In this document: positions 14,258-17,148 of the stretch, in pieces
How the letters are laid out: each line of letters begins with the position of its first letter
How positions within the stretch are numbered: position 1 is the first letter of the stretch
From: an uncultured euryarchaeote
GTDB lineage: Archaea; Thermoplasmatota; Poseidoniia; Poseidoniales; Thalassarchaeaceae
DNA: 17,148 bases
Direction of reading: 5' to 3'
NCBI GenBank assembly: GCA_937876055.1
Contig: CALEIW010000133.1
Location: 1 to 17,148 of the forward strand
Made by a program: the position numbers and the translations under genes
The notes under the pieces: generated by a model
Seen by the model: the letters and a program-made list of their open reading frames with translations, nothing else
The model's database searches: none
What the model was told of the DNA's origin: nothing

Positions 14258-15268
14258 TCATTCCTCCATAGTTTTCTTTATTGCATCGGCGATTCTCGCC
14301 GGACTGGGCATATAATCCCATTCTGTTGTGTGCGGGAACGGTGTATCCCATCCCGTGACTCTCTCTATTGGTGCTTCCAAGTGGTAGAAGCACCTCTCCT
14401 GAACACTGGCTGCCATTTCTGCTCCAAATCCACTAGTTTTCGGTGCTTCGTGAACTATGACACAACGTCCAGTTTTTTCTATCGATTTTACAATTGCATC
14501 CTTATCCCAAGGTACCAAAGTTTGCAAATCAATTAGGTCGCAACTAACTCCGCTGTCTTTGATTGCCTGTTCGCTTACATGGACCATTGCGCCCCAAGAA
14601 ATAACTGTGCAGTCTGTGCCTTCCATTGCAAGTCTTGCCTCACCAAGGGGCACTGTATAATGCGCCTCCGGGACTTCGGCCTCTGAGTGATCTTTCCATG
14701 TTGGGACGTTATGCGGGTCGCCATAGAAAGGCCCTCTGTAACATCGCTTAGGCTCGAATACCACAACTGGGTCGTTGGATTCAATCGCCGAAATAAGTAG
14801 GCCCTTGGAATTGTAAGGTGTTGAGGTGTATACCACATTTATCCCAGAAGTGTGGGTAAATTGAGATTCTGGACTCTGAGAGTGATGATGTCCACCGCGA
14901 ATTCCACCACCTGCAGGGGTTCTGATAGTTAGCGGGCACCAAAACTCACCACCCGATCGATGTCTGACTTTTGCGATTTCGTTGACTATTTGGTCGTAGG
15001 CAGGGAAGATGTAATCGGCAAATTGGATTTCTGCGACTGGCCTTAATCCATTGATTCCCATACCGAATGCGATTGCAGCAATTCCGCCTTCAGAGAGAGG
15101 CGTGTCGAATACTCGGTGCGTACCATGTTTTTCTTGCAAACCATCTGAGGTCCGGAATACACCTCCAAAGTATCCTGCATCTTCGCCAAAGAAGATCACA
15201 TCAGGATCTTTCTCCAGCATAATATCTAGGGCCGAATTAACTGCTTGAACAATATTCATTTCAGGCAT
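14258..15268 (-). CDS. bkdA2: Branched-chain-type 2-oxoacid dehydrogenase E1 beta
   Basis: The beta subunit pairs with E1 alpha to form the thiamine-diphosphate decarboxylase of the complex. It has 336 residues from the ATG at 15268, near the usual 325-345. Recognisable segments: the N-terminal NIVQAVNSAL; FFGEDAGYFGGVFR with the glutamate that activates thiamine diphosphate nearby (FDTPLSEGGI); EIQFADYIFPAYDQI; IRTPAGGGIRGGHHHSQSPE, with the conserved histidine; and the C-terminal transketolase domain with DLIDLQTLVPWD, VIVHEAPKTSGFGAE and RVTGWDTPFPH. The YFGGVFR stretch and SQSPE resemble the branched-chain E1 beta more than pyruvate E1 beta. A GTG at 15280 overlapping the E1 alpha gene is possible, as is an ATG at 15259. 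Only a weak GGA precedes the chosen start, so initiation may depend on coupling to E1 alpha, which ends one base before. Confidence 0.93.
   Translation of the reverse strand: MPEMNIVQAVNSALDIMLEKDPDVIFFGEDAGYFGGVFRTSDGLQEKHGTHRVFDTPLSEGGIAAIAFGMGINGLRPVAEIQFADYIFPAYDQIVNEIAKVRHRSGGEFWCPLTIRTPAGGGIRGGHHHSQSPESQFTHTSGINVVYTSTPYNSKGLLISAIESNDPVVVFEPKRCYRGPFYGDPHNVPTWKDHSEAEVPEAHYTVPLGEARLAMEGTDCTVISWGAMVHVSEQAIKDSGVSCDLIDLQTLVPWDKDAIVKSIEKTGRCVIVHEAPKTSGFGAEMAASVQERCFYHLEAPIERVTGWDTPFPHTTEWDYMPSPARIADAIKKTMEE
14263..14267 (-). promoter_or_regulatory. Shine-Dalgarno GGAGG deciding the E2 start at 14255
   Basis: GGAGG on the minus strand within the last codons of E1 beta, 7 bases from the ATG at 14255 but only one base from the ATG at 14261. 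Confidence 0.65.
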
Positions 15269-15269
15269 T

Positions 15270-16517
15270 TCAGTCCACACTCCATTTCTTCATTTCATCC
15301 CATTGTTCTTGCAGATGCCAAGGGACTTCATCGTATACTTCGGTGAAGATTGTATCCGCTGAAGGATATGGTCCATTGGCTAAATCTCCATAAGTAACTG
15401 CTTCCTTGTAAGCAGCCATTACCTCACCATCGACTCTTTCCTCTAATTCCTTTTGTTGCTCTTCCGACCATTCTCCGATCGTAACTAAATGTTGCACTAA
15501 TCGGTCAACAGGGTCGCCACCAGGCCAAGCCTCGTGTTCATCTCCGGGGCGATATCTACTGGGGTCATCGCTGGAGGAGTGTGCTCCAGCACGATAGGTA
15601 AGTACCTCAATATGCGTAGCACCCTCTCCAGCTGCGGCGCGCTCTCTTGCCCATTTCGTAACCGCATAGAGCGCTAAGAAGTCATTTCCATCTACTCTCA
15701 TTGAAGGGACATTGTAGGCCAATCCTCTTGCAGCGAATGTTGGGTTGCCACTTGCTAAGTTAGCGTGAGTCGAAATAGCCCATTGATTGTTTACGATATT
15801 GAGAATCACCGGTGGCTTGAAAACCGAAGCGAAATTGAGTGCATAATGGTAATCTCCTTCAGCACTTGAACCGTCTCCTATCCAAGTGATACAGCATTCA
15901 TCGAGGGCCTTGTATTGAGATGCCATTGCAACACCCACAGCTTGACTAAATTGGGTTCCAACCGGGCTTGAAACCGAAATGAAACGCCCCTCCCGATAGG
16001 TGTAATGGACAGGCATTTGCCTACCCTTGACGTTGTCTTCTTCATTGCCGATACAATGGTTAATCATGCTGACCATGTCTCTGCCTCTAACAAATTGCGC
16101 TCCGGGTTGCCTGTAGGTGGGGAATATCCAATCCTGAGTTTCTAATGCCATGGTTTGCGCGATTGCAACAGCCTCTTCTCCATAGGATCGCATGTAAAAG
16201 GACAACTTACCAGTACGTTGCATTTTCATCATGCGGTCATCGAATATTCGCATTCTAACCATATGTTCCAAGCCTTCACGAAGCTCATCAGGAGTTAAGT
16301 CGGGATTCCAAGGGCCACTAGCGTTACCTTCGAAATCTAGTACTCTTACAAGCCCGTATGCATGGTCTGTGGTTTCAGATGCGGTGCAGTTCGCGGGATC
16401 GGGCCTAGAAAGGTCTCCTGGCTCGTTTTCAAATGGTGCGAAACTAGCCTTGTCCCCTGGTCGGAAAGGAGCGGAGGGTACATGCAAGGTTACTTGCTTC
16501 TTCTTTTTCGCTGCCAT
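15270..16517 (-). CDS. bkdA1: Branched-chain-type 2-oxoacid dehydrogenase E1 alpha
   Basis: E1 alpha decarboxylates branched-chain 2-oxoacids with thiamine diphosphate and passes the acyl group to lipoyl-E2. It has 415 residues. The thiamine/Mg motif runs from GDG at 214-216 (IGDGSSAEGD) to NN at 243-244 (VNNQWAIST). FPTYRQPG (132-139), KGRQMPVHY (164-172), SSPVGTQFSQAVG (183-195), RVDGNDFLALY and AHSSSDDPSRYR (312-323) closely follow the mammalian branched-chain E1 alpha, including the loop that is phosphorylated there; no kinase is visible here. The C-terminal FTEVYDEVP also matches that branch. The first 50 residues are a Lys-rich, Pro-rich extension with the family's less conserved N-terminal arm. 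The ATG at 16517 has AGGAG 8 bases upstream. It follows lipA by 22 bases and is followed by E1 beta with a one-base gap. Confidence 0.94.
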   Translation of the reverse strand: MAAKKKKQVTLHVPSAPFRPGDKASFAPFENEPGDLSRPDPANCTASETTDHAYGLVRVLDFEGNASGPWNPDLTPDELREGLEHMVRMRIFDDRMMKMQRTGKLSFYMRSYGEEAVAIAQTMALETQDWIFPTYRQPGAQFVRGRDMVSMINHCIGNEEDNVKGRQMPVHYTYREGRFISVSSPVGTQFSQAVGVAMASQYKALDECCITWIGDGSSAEGDYHYALNFASVFKPPVILNIVNNQWAISTHANLASGNPTFAARGLAYNVPSMRVDGNDFLALYAVTKWARERAAAGEGATHIEVLTYRAGAHSSSDDPSRYRPGDEHEAWPGGDPVDRLVQHLVTIGEWSEEQQKELEERVDGEVMAAYKEAVTYGDLANGPYPSADTIFTEVYDEVPWHLQEQWDEMKKWSVD

Positions 16518-16525
16518 AATTCTGT

Positions 16526-16530
16526 CTCCT
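16526..16530 (-). promoter_or_regulatory. Shine-Dalgarno AGGAG of E1 alpha
   Basis: AGGAG on the minus strand in the 22-base gap after lipA, with an 8-base spacer to the ATG at 16517. Confidence 0.6.
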
Positions 16531-16539
16531 ATTATTGGT

Positions 16540-17148
16540 TCATATTATTTTGTGCCCTGAGGACAATCGAGCCTCATTGGTGGCAAGAAGATCTTTGCTT
16601 GGATTCAAATGGCTAATTGCTGAACCTGTAGAGTCTCTTGTAACGACTGGTTCCCCGCCCATTGCTTCTTCCCAAAGCAAACCCGCTCGGTAGGATGAGC
16701 GTACTAACGGCCCACTAGCAACCGCAGTGAATCCCATTTCTCTCGCGGCTTGATCCCATTCAGCGAAAGTTTTCGGCTCAGGAAATCTATCGACTGCAAG
16801 ATGTTTCCAACTCGGTTGAAGATATTGGCCCAGAGTGATTAACTCAACTCCAACGCCTCTTAGCAGTTGCATTGCTTCAACAACTTCTTCATCGGTTTCT
16901 CCTACACCGACCATTATGCTAGATTTTATTGCCAAATCTGGCCTTAATCGCTTAGCTTCTTGTAGGATTTTCAGCGATTGTGTAAACGAAGCACGAGGGT
17001 CGCGAACAGTGGAGTCCAACCTGGGCACACATTCTACATTGTGGGCGAAAACTTTGAGCGGTAATTCATCAAGTAAATCGGCTAGCGCCTCAAGATTCCC
17101 ATCTAGGTCAGAGCAGAGTAATTCTAGTCCAACATCAGGGCATCTTTC
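16540..17148 (-). CDS. lipA: Lipoyl synthase LipA, 3' part (N-terminus outside window)
   Basis: LipA is a radical-SAM enzyme that inserts two sulfurs into the octanoyl group placed on E2 by LipB. The frame is open to the right edge, so 202 C-terminal residues are visible. They include DGNLEALADLL, the LipA-typical VFAHNVECVPRL, then SLKILQEAKRL, IKSSIMVGVGETDEEV, LITLGQYLQPSWKHL, EMGFTAVASGPLVRSSY. The RSSY motif at residues 150-153 of the visible part supplies the serine that holds the auxiliary iron-sulfur cluster in the family. The CxxxCxxC radical-SAM cluster and the N-terminal auxiliary-cluster cysteines lie outside the window. A GTG at 17028 sits inside the conserved VECVPRL segment and is not a start. 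About 45 residues follow the core beyond RSSY. It is the most upstream visible gene of the lipoate/2-oxoacid dehydrogenase operon. Confidence 0.94.
   Translation of the reverse strand, partial: ERCPDVGLELLCSDLDGNLEALADLLDELPLKVFAHNVECVPRLDSTVRDPRASFTQSLKILQEAKRLRPDLAIKSSIMVGVGETDEEVVEAMQLLRGVGVELITLGQYLQPSWKHLAVDRFPEPKTFAEWDQAAREMGFTAVASGPLVRSSYRAGLLWEEAMGGEPVVTRDSTGSAISHLNPSKDLLATNEARLSSGHKII

Noticed and set aside
12936..14393. E2 starting at 14393 with a 46-residue N-terminal extension
   Set aside because: The extension overlaps the E1 beta gene, has no family similarity, and a good Shine-Dalgarno points to the ATG at 14255, exactly where the lipoyl domain begins.
14258..16517. Reading the E1 pair as pyruvate dehydrogenase or acetoin dehydrogenase
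   Set aside because: E1 alpha motifs KGRQMPVHY, AHSSSDDPSRYR and FTEVYDEVP and E1 beta YFGGVFR follow the branched-chain type more closely. Substrate range still needs an assay.
16540..17028. A 162-residue LipA beginning at a GTG at 17028
   Set aside because: The GTG lies inside the conserved LipA segment VECVPRL, and the frame stays open to the window edge with LipA-like sequence (NLEALADLL, VFAHNVE). The short version is an effect of the window cut.
1..17148. CRISPR arrays, insertion sequences, tRNA or rRNA genes, defence islands
   Set aside because: No spaced repeats, transposase-like frames, terminal inverted repeats or recognisable tRNA/rRNA segments were seen by eye; the window is a dense housekeeping region.

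Overview
The window looks like a chromosomal piece of an archaeon, most likely a marine Thermoplasmatota relative (Marine Group II/III type; this placement is inference). The archaeal signs are an aRF1-type release factor with NIKS and GGQ motifs, a NOG1-type GTPase, an archaeal-type UMP kinase, and a small DUF2116-like zinc-ribbon membrane protein. It is gene dense, with no gap above about 100 bases between called genes and no rRNA, tRNA, mobile element or CRISPR array that I could see.

Layout. Positions 1-522 hold an unrecognised minus-strand gene, followed by a possible start of another gene that runs off the left edge. A GTPase gene (602-1732, +) faces a four-gene minus-strand cluster: pyrH, a DUF2116-like protein, an unrecognised two-helix membrane protein and a 54-residue zinc ribbon with a probable TTG start (3563 down to 1735). 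Divergent from pyrH, on the plus strand, are aRF1, argS and a peroxiredoxin (3664-7147). From 7151 to the right edge everything is on the minus strand. Read in transcription order from the right this is lipA (cut by the window edge), E1 alpha, E1 beta, E2, lipoamide dehydrogenase, lipB, a class-V aminotransferase, then ubiX, then a membrane-anchored M28 peptidase with an N-terminal SAP domain.

The most coherent system is the run lipA-bkdA1-bkdA2-E2-lpd-lipB (17148 down to 10779). It encodes a complete 2-oxoacid dehydrogenase complex, by sequence of the branched-chain type, together with both enzymes of de novo lipoate attachment: octanoyl transfer (LipB) and sulfur insertion (LipA). Genes overlap or are separated by at most about 25 bases, so one transcript is likely. 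The class-V PLP enzyme overlaps lipB by four bases and may belong to the same unit. With the M28 peptidase nearby, the right half suggests protein and amino-acid breakdown feeding branched-chain acyl-CoA production.

Expression signals show a pattern. Genes with a Shine-Dalgarno sequence have it 7-8 bases before the start, and some of these also have a TTGAA/TTGATA-like box about 40-46 bases upstream. Two genes without a Shine-Dalgarno (pyrH, peroxiredoxin) have the same kind of box about 25-27 bases upstream, as expected for leaderless archaeal transcripts. Several starts are GTG or TTG, or lie inside a longer open frame; the starts below were chosen from these signals and from family alignment by eye.
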